Made by a program: the position numbers and the translations under genes
DNA from: an uncultured Eubacteriales bacterium
GTDB lineage: Bacteria; Bacillota; Clostridia; Christensenellales; CAG-138
Direction: 5' to 3'
Assembly (NCBI GenBank): GCA_902798825.1
Contig: CADBYI010000013.1
Coordinates: 1 to 58,708, forward strand
DNA length: 58,708 nt
Part shown: in pieces, positions 45,006 through 54,126 of the stretch
Numbering within the stretch: position 1 is the stretch's first letter
Layout of the letters: the number at the start of each line of letters is the position of its first letter
The notes under the pieces: model-generated
The model's input: only the letters and a program-made list of their open reading frames with translations
Database searches by the model: none
What the model was told of the DNA's origin: nothing

Positions 45006-45923
45006 TTGGAAGAGGAAAAGAAAGCAAAGACCGTTGCGGCGCCCGCCGAAGCGGCAGAAAAGAAAGCGCCGGCCAGGAAGGCCCCTGCCAAGAAGGCCGA
45101 ACCCGCTGAGGAGGCGAAGGAGCCCGCGAAGAAGGCGCCAGCCAAGAAGGCCGAGCCTGCGGAAGCGAAGAAGCCCTCCGCCGCCGCGCTGAAGGCGGCC
45201 CTGGCCCAGATGGAGGAGCAGGAGACCGGCAAAAAGAAGAACACCGTCCTGCTGCGGGTGCTATCTTTCGTCATGTGGGCCCTGGCCATCGTGGCCATGT
45301 ATCTGCCCCAGATCGGGGAGCTGGAGCTGCCCTTCGGCGCCATGCGCATGCTGGTGCTCAAGAATTACACGCCCATGATCATCGACATCGTGGTGGCCGT
45401 GGCCCTGTGCATCGGCGCCGCCCTGCTGTGGAAGAAGGCCAATCACATCCACCCCGTCAAGTCCCACAACAAGATCGTCCAGTTCATCTGGAACCAGCTG
45501 GGCCTCATCATGGCCTTCCTGATCTTCTTCGTCATCGGTCTCGTGCTGATCCTGAAGAACGACAAGCTGGACGCCAAGACCAAGAGGATCGCCATCGCGG
45601 CCCTGGCCGTCATCACCCTGCTGGTGGGCGGCGTCTCCGCCGACTATCATCCCGTGACCCAGGACGAGGTGAACAAGGTCACCCAGGAATTCAACATCGA
45701 CGCCCAGGCCCCCGACGGCTGCTTCTGGACCACCTACGGCAGGAAGTATCACCTGTACGGCGACTGCCAGGCCTTGTCCAACACCTCCGCCGAGAACCTC
45801 CATCAGACCTCCCTGCAGGAGGCCTGGGAGAACAACCGGGGCGAACTGTGCAGCTTCTGCGCCAAGCGGGCCGCCGCCAACGACCTTGCCGACACCCCGG
45901 CCATCGCCCCCACCAACCCGTAA
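45006..45923 (+). CDS. membrane protein with Lys/Ala/Pro-rich cytoplasmic tail
   Basis: The 305-residue protein begins with a roughly 70-residue tail of KKAPAKKAEPAE-type repeats, like histone H1 or AlgP tails. Four membrane helices follow, then a C-terminal domain with Cys-Trp-Tyr features (DGCFWTTYGRKYHLYGDC and LCSFCAKR) that may bind metal. TTG 45006 is chosen because AAGGGGG lies 8 nt upstream; ATG 44979 in the same frame is the alternative. Function unknown. It is divergent from the DUF937-like gene. Confidence 0.65.
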   Translation: MEEEKKAKTVAAPAEAAEKKAPARKAPAKKAEPAEEAKEPAKKAPAKKAEPAEAKKPSAAALKAALAQMEEQETGKKKNTVLLRVLSFVMWALAIVAMYLPQIGELELPFGAMRMLVLKNYTPMIIDIVVAVALCIGAALLWKKANHIHPVKSHNKIVQFIWNQLGLIMAFLIFFVIGLVLILKNDKLDAKTKRIAIAALAVITLLVGGVSADYHPVTQDEVNKVTQEFNIDAQAPDGCFWTTYGRKYHLYGDCQALSNTSAENLHQTSLQEAWENNRGELCSFCAKRAAANDLADTPAIAPTNP

Positions 45924-45934
45924 CGATCGCCATT

Positions 45935-45970
45935 GCAAGGAGCTGCCCCTCGGCGGCTCCTTTTTCTTTT
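45935..45970. terminator. intrinsic terminator
   Basis: AAGGAGCTGCC and GGCGGCTCCTT form a stem with one wobble, followed by TTTTCTTTTT. Confidence 0.8.
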
Positions 45971-46039
45971 TGCCCGTTATGTTTCTCTCCTCCTGGCCCT
46001 CTTTACAGGTGAAACCGGTTTTGAAAAGGAAGCATTTGT

Positions 46040-46564
46040 ATGGAACAAAACGAACGATTTGACCTGATCTACAGCGAGACGCGGGATGACCTGCTGCGCT
46101 ATCTGATGCTGCGGACCAACGCCGCGCCGGAGGCGGAGGATCTCTTCCAGGAGGTGTACCGACGGTTCTATGCCCGCCTCACCCGCAGCGTCCTGCCTAT
46201 CCTCGACCCGCGGCGGTATCTGTTCTCGGTGGCCAAAAAGGTGCTTGCCGGGTATTACCGCACCGCCGCGAAGCGAAAGGAGATGGAGCAGCCCCTGCCG
46301 GAGGACTTCGATCTCCTGTCGGAGGACGAGCCCCTGGACGAGCGCCTGCTCCGGGAGGAGCGGATGGATGAGGTCTGGCGGCTGCTGGAACGGGAGCCCG
46401 AACTGAGCCGCAGGGTATTCCTGCTCTTCTATGGCTGCGACCAGTCCCAGAAAGAGATCGCAACGTCGCTGGGCATCACCGAGGAAGCGGTCCGCCAACG
46501 GCTGTATCGCACCCGCAGTCGGATCCGCGACCTGCTGGAACACAGGGAACAGGAAAGGAGCTAA
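46040..46564 (+). CDS. ECF-type sigma-70 family RNA polymerase sigma factor
   Basis: The 174-residue protein has sigma region 2 (LLRYLMLRTN, AEDLFQEVYRRFYARL) and region 4 (RVFLLFYGCDQSQKEIATSLGITEEAVRQRLYRTRSRI, with its helix-turn-helix). No region 1 or 3, as in ECF factors. The next gene, 2 bp downstream, encodes a membrane protein with a short cytoplasmic N-terminus, the usual place of an anti-sigma factor. Confidence 0.92.
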   Translation: MEQNERFDLIYSETRDDLLRYLMLRTNAAPEAEDLFQEVYRRFYARLTRSVLPILDPRRYLFSVAKKVLAGYYRTAAKRKEMEQPLPEDFDLLSEDEPLDERLLREERMDEVWRLLEREPELSRRVFLLFYGCDQSQKEIATSLGITEEAVRQRLYRTRSRIRDLLEHREQERS

Positions 46565-46566
46565 GC

Positions 46567-48156
46567 ATGAACGAACATGACTTTTTCAAAAAGATGATCT
46601 TTGATCACGCGGTCAACGACGCCTACGTCAAGGCGAGGACCAAATACGCGACACCCAGGGGATTTGCGTGGAGAAAAGCGGTCTCCATCGCGGCGGCAGC
46701 CTTCGTGGTGCTGGTGGGCACGGTATTCCTCATTCCCTCTGCCCGGGCGGAGGTGCTCTCCTGGTTCGGGGTGTCCACCCCCCAGGACTACCTGACCACG
46801 GACCCGGAGCAGCGGACCGAGATCCCCGAGATCGAATCGCTGATCGCTTCCCCTGAGCCCACCGATGGGTTCAAGCTGATCCCCATCGACCGGACCGACT
46901 CCAAGGCCGTCAACAGCGAGGAGGCGCTGAAACTCTCTGAATTCTTCTATGAGAACAGCGACATCCAGCTGGGCGACGCCATGTTCGACGGGCAGTACGT
47001 CTATCAGTCCCTGCGCCTCAACGGGCTGTCCGGCCTATACCTGCTGGAGCTGTCGACCGGCGGCCATCAGGCCGGCGTGAAGGTGGACCCCTACGCCGTC
47101 TGGGGGCTGTACGAGAACGGGCCCGACGTCGAGTACCTGACGGGGAAATGGACCCTGTACGAGCGGCCCGACGGCCACATCATCTACGAGATGCCGGACG
47201 GCAAACGATTCCAGGGCATGGTGGACCTTTCCGGCGCCCTGGACCCCTACTATGATTCCCTGTTCGACCAGGGGCTCCTGGGCGAGGACTGGACACAGGA
47301 GAAGCAGGATAAGATCGACGAGCAGAACCGGGCCTACCTGCAGGCGAACGGCCTCACGGCGGTGGCTTCCCTCTACGGTCTCGACGGCCTGGCCGACTAC
47401 GCCGACGGGAACGGCAACGTGACGGCCAAGGTCTTCTATAAGGTCTTCGTCTGCGAGGAGGACCGGGGCGACGGCAATTTCGTCCCCCCCACGGAGCTCT
47501 TCTATGCCCAGCTGGGCACCATCACGGTCAACATGAAGGCCTATCAGGAGCTGCAGGCAAACCAGTTCGAAGCTGTCGCCAGCGCCGTGTGGGGCTCGGA
47601 GACGGTGACCCTCAGCCGGGTGGACATCGACTATGGCCGAAGCGACGACCGGTACGCCGACGACCGCATCGCCTTCTCCAAGCAGCAGGCCTCCACGGAG
47701 GGTCTGACCATGGCGGTGGAGGATATCCAGATGGACGCCCTGGGCGTCCACGACATCAAGATCCGCGTCCTCGCACCCGAAGCGTGGACCAAGGAGCAGC
47801 GGGAAGCCCTGGCGTCGTCCCTGGGGTTTGAGACCCTGATCAACGGCGAGAGCGGCAAATGGTTCCTGAACTCCCGTAACTGCCAGGTGCAGGAGGACGG
47901 CTCGGTGCTGTTCCGCGCCCGGACCCTGGACGAGGTCCCCTACGATATGCTCGGCTCCATCCGGGAGATATCCTTCATTCCGACCCTGCGCACCTTTACG
48001 AAGGTGGAGCCCTATGACACAAACGACAAACCCCTGGGCGCCCTGGAGCCCGACTACGGCGAAGTCCTGTGGAGCCGGCCCGGGGTCAACGGCTGGGACG
48101 ACGACGCCACCGAGACGGAGTTCCCCCAGTACGCCCTGGTGCTGAAGGTGAAGTGA
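46567..48156 (+). CDS. membrane protein paired with the ECF sigma factor, putative anti-sigma factor
   Basis: The 529-residue protein has about 35 cytoplasmic residues (MNEHDFFKKMIFDHAVNDAY), one membrane helix (about 38-58) and a long extracellular part. Its N-terminus does not show the classical zinc anti-sigma HxxxCxxC motif. The extracellular region has no domain I recognise. The position after the sigma gene suggests it restrains the sigma factor and senses an envelope signal. A terminator follows. Confidence 0.65.
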   Translation: MNEHDFFKKMIFDHAVNDAYVKARTKYATPRGFAWRKAVSIAAAAFVVLVGTVFLIPSARAEVLSWFGVSTPQDYLTTDPEQRTEIPEIESLIASPEPTDGFKLIPIDRTDSKAVNSEEALKLSEFFYENSDIQLGDAMFDGQYVYQSLRLNGLSGLYLLELSTGGHQAGVKVDPYAVWGLYENGPDVEYLTGKWTLYERPDGHIIYEMPDGKRFQGMVDLSGALDPYYDSLFDQGLLGEDWTQEKQDKIDEQNRAYLQANGLTAVASLYGLDGLADYADGNGNVTAKVFYKVFVCEEDRGDGNFVPPTELFYAQLGTITVNMKAYQELQANQFEAVASAVWGSETVTLSRVDIDYGRSDDRYADDRIAFSKQQASTEGLTMAVEDIQMDALGVHDIKIRVLAPEAWTKEQREALASSLGFETLINGESGKWFLNSRNCQVQEDGSVLFRARTLDEVPYDMLGSIREISFIPTLRTFTKVEPYDTNDKPLGALEPDYGEVLWSRPGVNGWDDDATETEFPQYALVLKVK

Positions 48157-48185
48157 AGTCCGCACACCCAAGACCCATCCGCCTC

Positions 48186-48222
48186 AAAAGCCATCGGCTC
48201 CGCCGGTGGCTTTTCGTTTGAC
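48186..48222 (+). terminator. terminator of the sigma factor operon
   Basis: AAAAGCCATCGGC pairs with GCCGGTGGCTTTT (one wobble) around a TCC loop, followed by CGTTTG. Confidence 0.75.
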
Positions 48223-48254
48223 TATCCCGGCGGAAACGGATATAATATCACCAT

Positions 48255-48506
48255 ATGAAAAACATATTTTCCAAACTAAAGTCCCTTTTCCAGCCCGGCC
48301 AATGGACCCCGCCGGGGATTGTCCCCTTTGACCCGGAGAAGCAGTATGCCGTCATCCGCTGCTCCATCTGCACCGGTGAGAAGGTGGCGGGGTTCAAAAA
48401 CAAGGCGGACGGCCGGTTCACAGAGGTCATGCTCATCCGCTCCCCGCGGGAGGAGCAGCAGTTCAGGGAGATGTACCATCTGGACGCGGTCAGGACGGAG
48501 TATTGA
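48255..48506 (+). CDS. small conserved-looking hypothetical protein, 83 aa
   Basis: The protein contains PEKQYAVIRCSICTGEKVAGFK and REEQQFREMYHL. One CxxC pair is visible. I recall similar short proteins in Clostridia but know no function. A TATAAT-like element lies about 15 nt before the start codon, with little room for a ribosome binding site. Confidence 0.6.
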   Translation: MKNIFSKLKSLFQPGQWTPPGIVPFDPEKQYAVIRCSICTGEKVAGFKNKADGRFTEVMLIRSPREEQQFREMYHLDAVRTEY

Positions 48507-48548
48507 CGGGCACGCCGGTTCGGCGGCGAGCGGAAGGGGAGAGTCTAC

Positions 48549-49157
48549 ATGACGAAGGGACGCTTGGAAGCATTCAGCGATGGGGTCATCGCCATCATCA
48601 TCACCATCACCATCCTGCTGATCGATCTGCCAAAGGGGGACGATCTTTCCTCCCTGATGGCCGTGCTGCCCTTGGCGGTCTGCTATCTCATCAGCTTTAT
48701 CATCGTGGGCACCAACTGGGTCAACCACCATCATCTGCTGCAGGTGGCGAACGCCGTGGATGGAAGAACCCTGTGGGCCAACCTTTTGTATCTGTTCGTG
48801 CTGTCCTTCCAGCCGGTGACCACGGGCTGGGTGGGCCGATCCGATTTCGCTGTGCTGCCGGTGCGGATATATGTTCTGGTGACTCTGGCCTGCTCATTGA
48901 GCTATGTGCTGCTGGAAAAGGCCATCATCCGCTCCAGCGATAGCGAGCTGCTGAAGACGGCGGTCAGCGAAAGCAAAAAGGAGCAGTGGACCATCCTGAT
49001 GGACGTGCTGGCCCTGCTCCTGACCTTCGTTCCCGGCGCCCACTACGCCTCCTGCCCCCTGCTGGTGGTGGCCTTGGCGCCCTGGATCATCCCCGATCTT
49101 CGGATGAAGCGGGTGTTCGAGGCGGCCCAGCGCAAACAGGAGGGGGAAGGGGTCTGA
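48549..49157 (+). CDS. TMEM175-family potassium channel-like protein
   Basis: The 202-residue protein begins MTKGRLEAFSDGVIAIIITI, the FSDG signature helix of TMEM175 (DUF1211) channels, and has six membrane helices, the length of bacterial members, which conduct potassium. HHHLLQVAN after helix 2 is also typical. GGGGAGAG lies upstream. Confidence 0.9.
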   Translation: MTKGRLEAFSDGVIAIIITITILLIDLPKGDDLSSLMAVLPLAVCYLISFIIVGTNWVNHHHLLQVANAVDGRTLWANLLYLFVLSFQPVTTGWVGRSDFAVLPVRIYVLVTLACSLSYVLLEKAIIRSSDSELLKTAVSESKKEQWTILMDVLALLLTFVPGAHYASCPLLVVALAPWIIPDLRMKRVFEAAQRKQEGEGV

Positions 49158-49166
49158 CGCAGCGAC

Positions 49167-49559
49167 ATGGAAAAGCGGTTCAAACACACCCATCGGCCGG
49201 GCTTCTGGCTTGGCTTCATCGATTTCTTCACGGCGGGGCTGTTCTTCCTCCTGTATATGCCTTTGGGCGGATTGGAGAAGGAGCTGGAGGAGGTGCTGGG
49301 ACACAGGGTTCGCCCCTACTGGCAGGCGTATCTGCTGGGCATCCCCACCCTGTTCATCTATACGCTTGTATGGATGGCCAACATCGCCGAGGAGCTGAAA
49401 GCAAAGGCCCTCGATCTGGGGATCGAAGGGCCCCACACCTCCTGGCGCCACATGTTCTGGTGGAACATGCTGGGCTGCCTGTGCTTCGGCCCCATGATCG
49501 CCACATATCGGTTTTTCAGGACCCTGAATGGAATCGAGAGCGAATTGAACCAACGCTGA
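49167..49559 (+). CDS. DUF4234-like membrane protein
   Basis: The 130-residue protein has three membrane helices and Trp/Tyr-rich segments (WLGFIDFFTAGLFFLLYMP, PTLFIYTLVWMANIAEEL, MFWWNMLGCLCFGPMIATYRFF) resembling DUF4234. It follows the TMEM175 gene by 9 bp. Function unknown. The 173 bp to the next gene hold an AT-rich stretch with a TATAAT at 49643-49648 but no convincing -35. Confidence 0.7.
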   Translation: MEKRFKHTHRPGFWLGFIDFFTAGLFFLLYMPLGGLEKELEEVLGHRVRPYWQAYLLGIPTLFIYTLVWMANIAEELKAKALDLGIEGPHTSWRHMFWWNMLGCLCFGPMIATYRFFRTLNGIESELNQR

Positions 49560-49732
49560 AACCAGCCTCTGTCTTAGCATATATCCACATTCTCTTGGCC
49601 ACCTGACCCTTGACCCAATGGCCCACAGGTTGTAAACTATTATATAATGCAGTTTTCTCCATGCAGGATGCGAAACGAATGATCTCGGTGGGATTACGGA
49701 TCGAAATCATGGTTAGGATGGTTGGATAGGCA

Positions 49733-51907
49733 ATGAAACGCATCAAAAATTTGGTCATCGGTGGCATACAGAACAAGGTGTTCAACCTGATCCTGTACAC
49801 GGTCGTTTTGCTCACGGCCGCATTTATGGCGGTGTCCCTGTATCACAGCCGTATGCTGACCCAGGTCGTTGGCGAGTCCAGCCAGCGGGAAAAGGCGGCG
49901 ATCTCTGAAATCACAGGGGATGTGATGGACCAGGTGGTCGTCCAGAGCCTGGGACGGTCGAACAGGACAGAGGCACGGTTTGCCGACGAAATGTTTTCCG
50001 CCGCCGCGGAGCGGGTCACGTTTATGGCGGATTGCGTGGAAAAGATCCTCTCCCGTCCGGACGCCTATGGGGTTCACGCCTATGGGGCGCCTGACCCGAA
50101 AGATGACGGGGCCTGGACGGCTAAGGTGCTGTATGCTCGTGACGCGGAGGAAGAGGACGAAGCCATTCGGACCAAGCTGGGGTCGCTGGCCAATCTGACG
50201 GACCCTCTCATATCCCTTTGCACCTCCTTTGGGGTGGAGGACGTCTATGTGGCTTTGCCGGAGGGCGTGTTCTATACGGTGGATACCATCTCCTCCAGCT
50301 GGTTCGTGGACGGAAAGCTCCGGGACTATGACCCCAGGGAGCGTCAGTGGTACCAACAGGCGGTCCGGGCCGGACAGATGATCTTTACCGATGGGGAGTG
50401 GGATGTGAATACCGGCAAGTATTGCGTGGAATGCGCCATGCCGGTGTATGGAGAAGACGGCGAATTGGCGGCGGTGGTCGGGCTGGATCTCTTTCTGGAT
50501 GAGATCCAGAAGGTGATGCAGGATTCCTCCATTGAGGGAGAATTCAATCTGCTGGTCAACCAGGATGGCCGCGCCGTGCTGCCCATGCAGGCGGAGGCCT
50601 TCCCCATGGCGGAAGCGGATCGGGCCCGTGATCTGCGCGCTTCCTCCAATGGGTTTCTGTCTCAAATCGTCAGCTCCGCCCTGGCGGGGAAGGAACCTTC
50701 CGTGACCCAGGGCGATTTAGCCAACGGGGCCTATTATGTGACCGCCACGCCCATAGAAACCACCGGCTGGGTGCTGCTCTCCGCGTTCGACAAGAGTCTG
50801 TCTGACCAGCCGGCTCATCTGCTGGAAGGGAGCCTGACAGAGGTGCAGTCGGAAGCTACCGCCGTCTATCGGGAGAAGACGTCAAATTCCCGTACCACGG
50901 CCATCGTGCTGCTGCTGGGGGTGATGCTGCTGACGCTGGGCGGCGCCCTGGTGCTGGGCAAACGGATCGTGAAGCCCCTCAACACCATCACAAAGCGGAT
51001 ATCCGAGATCAGCGAAAGCAATTTGGAATTCAAGATGGAGGATGCCTACCGGACCGGCGACGAGGTGGAGGAACTGGCCCAATCCTTTGCAAGCATCTCC
51101 CACAGGACCGTGGAATACATGGACAAGGTGGTGCAGGTGACCGCGGAGAAGGAGCGCATCGGGGCGGAGCTGTCCCTGGCGACCCAGATCCAGGCGGCCA
51201 TGCTGCCCCATCTCGTGCCTGCGTTCCCGGATCGGACGGAGTTCGACATCATCGGCAGCATGGACCCGGCCAAGGAGGTGGGGGGCGATTTCTATGATTA
51301 TTTCCTCATAGACGAGGACCATCTGTGCCTGCTCATCGCGGATGTGTCCGGCAAGGGCGTTCCGGCGGCCCTGTTCATGATGGCCAGCAAGATCATCTTG
51401 CAAAGCGTGGCCATGATGGGCCTGTCCCCGGCCCAGATCCTGGCGAGGACCAACGAGGCCATCTGCTCCAACAACGAGGCGCAGATGTTCGTCACCGTGT
51501 GGCTGGGCATTTTGGAGATATCCACCGGCAAGCTGACCGCCGCCAACGCTGGCCATGAGTATCCCCTGATCAAACGTCCCGATGGGAACTATGCCCTGTA
51601 TAAGGACAAGCACGGCTTTGTCGTCGGCGGCATGGAGGGGGTCAAATACAGGGAGTATGAGATAGAGATGGAGCCCGGGACCAAGCTGTTCGTCTACACG
51701 GACGGCGTGCCGGAGGCTATGAACGGGGAGAAGGAGCTGTTCGGCATGGACCGGTTGATGACGGCGCTGAATCGGGAGCCGGATGATGCGCCTCTGGAGG
51801 TGCTGAAAAACGTGCGCCGACAGGTGGACGCCTTTGTGCAGGATGCGGAGCAGTTTGATGATCTGACCATGGTGTGCATGGAATACAAGGGAGGAGCAAA
51901 CCGATGA
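49733..51907 (+). CDS. Cache-HAMP-PP2C (SpoIIE/RsbU-type) sensor phosphatase
   Basis: The 724-residue protein has an N-terminal membrane helix (about 20-40), an extracellular double-Cache-like sensor (DYDPRERQWYQQAV, VYGEDGELAAVVGLDL), a second helix (about 385-405), a HAMP segment (VKPLNTITKRISEISESNLEFKM, split here) and a coiled coil, then a PP2C domain from about 490 with GGDFYDYF, DVSGKGVPAALFM, NAGHEYPLI and YTDGVPEA. Such phosphatases dephosphorylate STAS antagonists. The operon downstream encodes an RsbW-type kinase and a STAS protein, so this is the input of a partner-switching pathway. It overlaps the next gene by 4 bp. Confidence 0.93.
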   Translation: MKRIKNLVIGGIQNKVFNLILYTVVLLTAAFMAVSLYHSRMLTQVVGESSQREKAAISEITGDVMDQVVVQSLGRSNRTEARFADEMFSAAAERVTFMADCVEKILSRPDAYGVHAYGAPDPKDDGAWTAKVLYARDAEEEDEAIRTKLGSLANLTDPLISLCTSFGVEDVYVALPEGVFYTVDTISSSWFVDGKLRDYDPRERQWYQQAVRAGQMIFTDGEWDVNTGKYCVECAMPVYGEDGELAAVVGLDLFLDEIQKVMQDSSIEGEFNLLVNQDGRAVLPMQAEAFPMAEADRARDLRASSNGFLSQIVSSALAGKEPSVTQGDLANGAYYVTATPIETTGWVLLSAFDKSLSDQPAHLLEGSLTEVQSEATAVYREKTSNSRTTAIVLLLGVMLLTLGGALVLGKRIVKPLNTITKRISEISESNLEFKMEDAYRTGDEVEELAQSFASISHRTVEYMDKVVQVTAEKERIGAELSLATQIQAAMLPHLVPAFPDRTEFDIIGSMDPAKEVGGDFYDYFLIDEDHLCLLIADVSGKGVPAALFMMASKIILQSVAMMGLSPAQILARTNEAICSNNEAQMFVTVWLGILEISTGKLTAANAGHEYPLIKRPDGNYALYKDKHGFVVGGMEGVKYREYEIEMEPGTKLFVYTDGVPEAMNGEKELFGMDRLMTALNREPDDAPLEVLKNVRRQVDAFVQDAEQFDDLTMVCMEYKGGANR

Positions 51908-52311
51908 AGGAGCTGACGGTGCAGGCGGCGCTGGAGAACATCCCCGTGGTCACGGCCGCCATGGACGAGTTTCTGGAAGCGCTGGATTGCCCCCTGAAGG
52001 CCCAGATGCAGCTCGACGTGGCCGTTGACGAGCTGTTCGGCAACATCGCCCAGTACGCCTATCCGGACGGTACCGGCAGCGTCACCGTTCGTTTCGATCA
52101 TGACGAAGCCGCCCGCATGGTGTCCGTCACCTTTGTGGACAGCGGCGTTCCCTTTGATCCGCTGAAGCAGAGGGACCCGGACGTTTCGCTTTCCATAGAC
52201 GATAGAAAAGAGGGGGGCCTTGGGATATTCATGGTGAAGAAAACCATGGACCATATGGTGTATCGTCATGAAGACGGCTGCAATCTGCTGACCATATATA
52301 AGCGCATCTGA
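51904..52311 (+). CDS. RsbW-type anti-sigma factor/serine kinase ATPase
   Basis: The 135-residue protein is a single GHKL ATPase domain: N-box DVAVDELFGNIAQYAY, G1 FVDSGVPFDP and G2 GGLGIFMVKKTMD. In RsbW-type switches it phosphorylates a STAS antagonist and binds an alternative partner. It starts within the stop of the phosphatase gene (ATGA). No sigma factor gene of the SigB/SigF type is in this operon, so its sequestered partner is unknown. Confidence 0.93.
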   Translation: MKELTVQAALENIPVVTAAMDEFLEALDCPLKAQMQLDVAVDELFGNIAQYAYPDGTGSVTVRFDHDEAARMVSVTFVDSGVPFDPLKQRDPDVSLSIDDRKEGGLGIFMVKKTMDHMVYRHEDGCNLLTIYKRI

Positions 52312-52329
52312 CACAGACGAGGACAGGAC

Positions 52330-54081
52330 ATGATACGAAAGCTATTCAAACAGATGCTGGTGCCCCAGATCCTATCCGCCATGACGGTCATGCTCTGCAT
52401 GCTGGTGGACAGCATGATGATCAGCCGTTTCCTGGGGGTGGACTCCATGACCGCCTATGGCCTTGCCAACCCGGTGCTGCTGATCTTTGCCGCCTACGGC
52501 GCCATGCTTTCCGCAGGCATCCAGGTCATGTGCGGCAAGACCATGGGGGCGGGGGACAAGGAGGGTACCAACGCCTGCTTCTCTGCCTCGGTGGTGCTGG
52601 CCCTCACCGTTTCCCTGGCGGGCATGGTGCTTATCCTTTTGCTGGTGAACCCGGTCTGCACCCTCCTTGGCGGGGGGCGGCCAGGGCCGGACAACCCGGT
52701 GTTTTATCTGACCCGCGACTATCTTAGGGGCTTCATCATCGGCGCGCCTGCCTTCATCGTGGCGCAGATCATGGTGCCGTTTTTGCAGATTTCCGGCAAC
52801 CGGATGCGGTTGGCCCTGGCCGTGGTGCTGATGACCGTGGGCGACATCGCCTTTGACCTTTTGAACGTGTTCGTCTTCCACGGCGGGACGTTGGGCATGG
52901 GCCTTGCGTCCAGCTTCAGCTATTATTTGGCGCTCATAGTGGGGTTAGCCTACTTCTTCCGGAAGGATTGCCTGTTCAAGCTGAGGCTCAAGGCCATCCG
53001 GCGGAAGGTGTGCGGGGAGCTCCTGAAGTATGGGGTGCCCACCATCATCAACTCCCTGGCCATGGTGGTGCTGGTCTTCACCCTCAACAAGATCCTGCTG
53101 GGCGCGGGAGGGAACCGGGCCGTGGCCGCGTACTCCGTGATCTCCACCGTTGGGAACATCTGCTACTGCTTCGGATCGGGTGTGGCATCGGTGGCGCTGC
53201 TCCTGGCCGCCATCTTCTACAGCGATGAGGACAGGTCCGCCATCTACACCCTGGTCAGGACCCAGACCTATTACGCGGTGGTCCTGGACGCCGCCCTGGT
53301 GGTGGCGGTGCTGCTGCTGGCGCCGGCCCTGGTGAGCCTGTTTCTGACGGACCCGGCCGCCCGGACCGTCACGATCCAGGGGCTGCGGCTGTTCAGCTTC
53401 TCCCTGCTGCCCTGCTCGCTGAACACCACCTTCAAAAACTATTATCAGGGGGTGGACCATGTCCGGTTTACCGAGGCCATCTCACTGCTTCAAAACGTGA
53501 CATTCCCAGTGCTGGTCGCCGTCGTCCTAAGCCGGTTCTTGGGGACCACCGGCGTGTGGCTCTCCTTCCTGGGCGGGGAATTGCTCACCATGATCGTCAT
53601 CTGCGCCGTGGTGTGGAAGAAGAACGGGAAAGCCCGGGTGTCGGCGGAGGCCTTCGCCCTGCTCCCGCGGCTCTTCGGTGTGAAGACAGAGGACATGATC
53701 GAGATGACGGTCCACTCCCAGGCGGAGGCGGAGGGGGCGTCCTTGCAGGCGGCCGAATTCTGCAAGGCCCATGGGGAAAGTCCCCGCAACAGCATGCTCA
53801 TCTCCCTCTGCGTGGAGGAGATGGTCAACAACATCGTGGCCCATGGGTTCCGGAAGGATCGGAAGGATCAGAGCGTGGACATTCGTATCCTAGTTAAGGA
53901 CGGCAACCGCATCATCCGCATCCGGGACAACTGCGTCAACTTCGACCCGCTGGAATATTTGAAGCTCCATGAGAACGACGACCCCATGGCCCACATCGGC
54001 ATCCGCATGGTCATGAAGATGGTCAAAGACGCCAACTACGTGAACTCCCTGGGCCTCAACAACCTGACGCTGGTCATGTGA
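52330..54081 (+). CDS. MATE family transporter fused to a C-terminal RsbW-like ATPase domain
   Basis: Residues 1 to about 445 form a 12-helix MATE transporter (LVDSMMISRFLGVDSMTAYG, MVPFLQISGNRMRL, NTTFKNYYQGVDH). Residues about 455-583 are a GHKL domain: N-box SLCVEEMVNNIVAHGF, G1 IRIRDNCVNFDP and G2-like AHIGIRMVMKMVKDANY. The G1 loop reads Asp-Asn-Cys rather than Asp-x-Gly, so catalysis may be altered. The fusion, between an RsbW gene and a STAS gene, implies that transport is coupled to the switch. It begins 18 bp after the RsbW gene. Confidence 0.9.
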   Translation: MIRKLFKQMLVPQILSAMTVMLCMLVDSMMISRFLGVDSMTAYGLANPVLLIFAAYGAMLSAGIQVMCGKTMGAGDKEGTNACFSASVVLALTVSLAGMVLILLLVNPVCTLLGGGRPGPDNPVFYLTRDYLRGFIIGAPAFIVAQIMVPFLQISGNRMRLALAVVLMTVGDIAFDLLNVFVFHGGTLGMGLASSFSYYLALIVGLAYFFRKDCLFKLRLKAIRRKVCGELLKYGVPTIINSLAMVVLVFTLNKILLGAGGNRAVAAYSVISTVGNICYCFGSGVASVALLLAAIFYSDEDRSAIYTLVRTQTYYAVVLDAALVVAVLLLAPALVSLFLTDPAARTVTIQGLRLFSFSLLPCSLNTTFKNYYQGVDHVRFTEAISLLQNVTFPVLVAVVLSRFLGTTGVWLSFLGGELLTMIVICAVVWKKNGKARVSAEAFALLPRLFGVKTEDMIEMTVHSQAEAEGASLQAAEFCKAHGESPRNSMLISLCVEEMVNNIVAHGFRKDRKDQSVDIRILVKDGNRIIRIRDNCVNFDPLEYLKLHENDDPMAHIGIRMVMKMVKDANYVNSLGLNNLTLVM

Positions 54082-54126
54082 CGGACCCAAGCATATAAAT
54101 CCCAACAAAAGAAAGGAAAAGCAACC

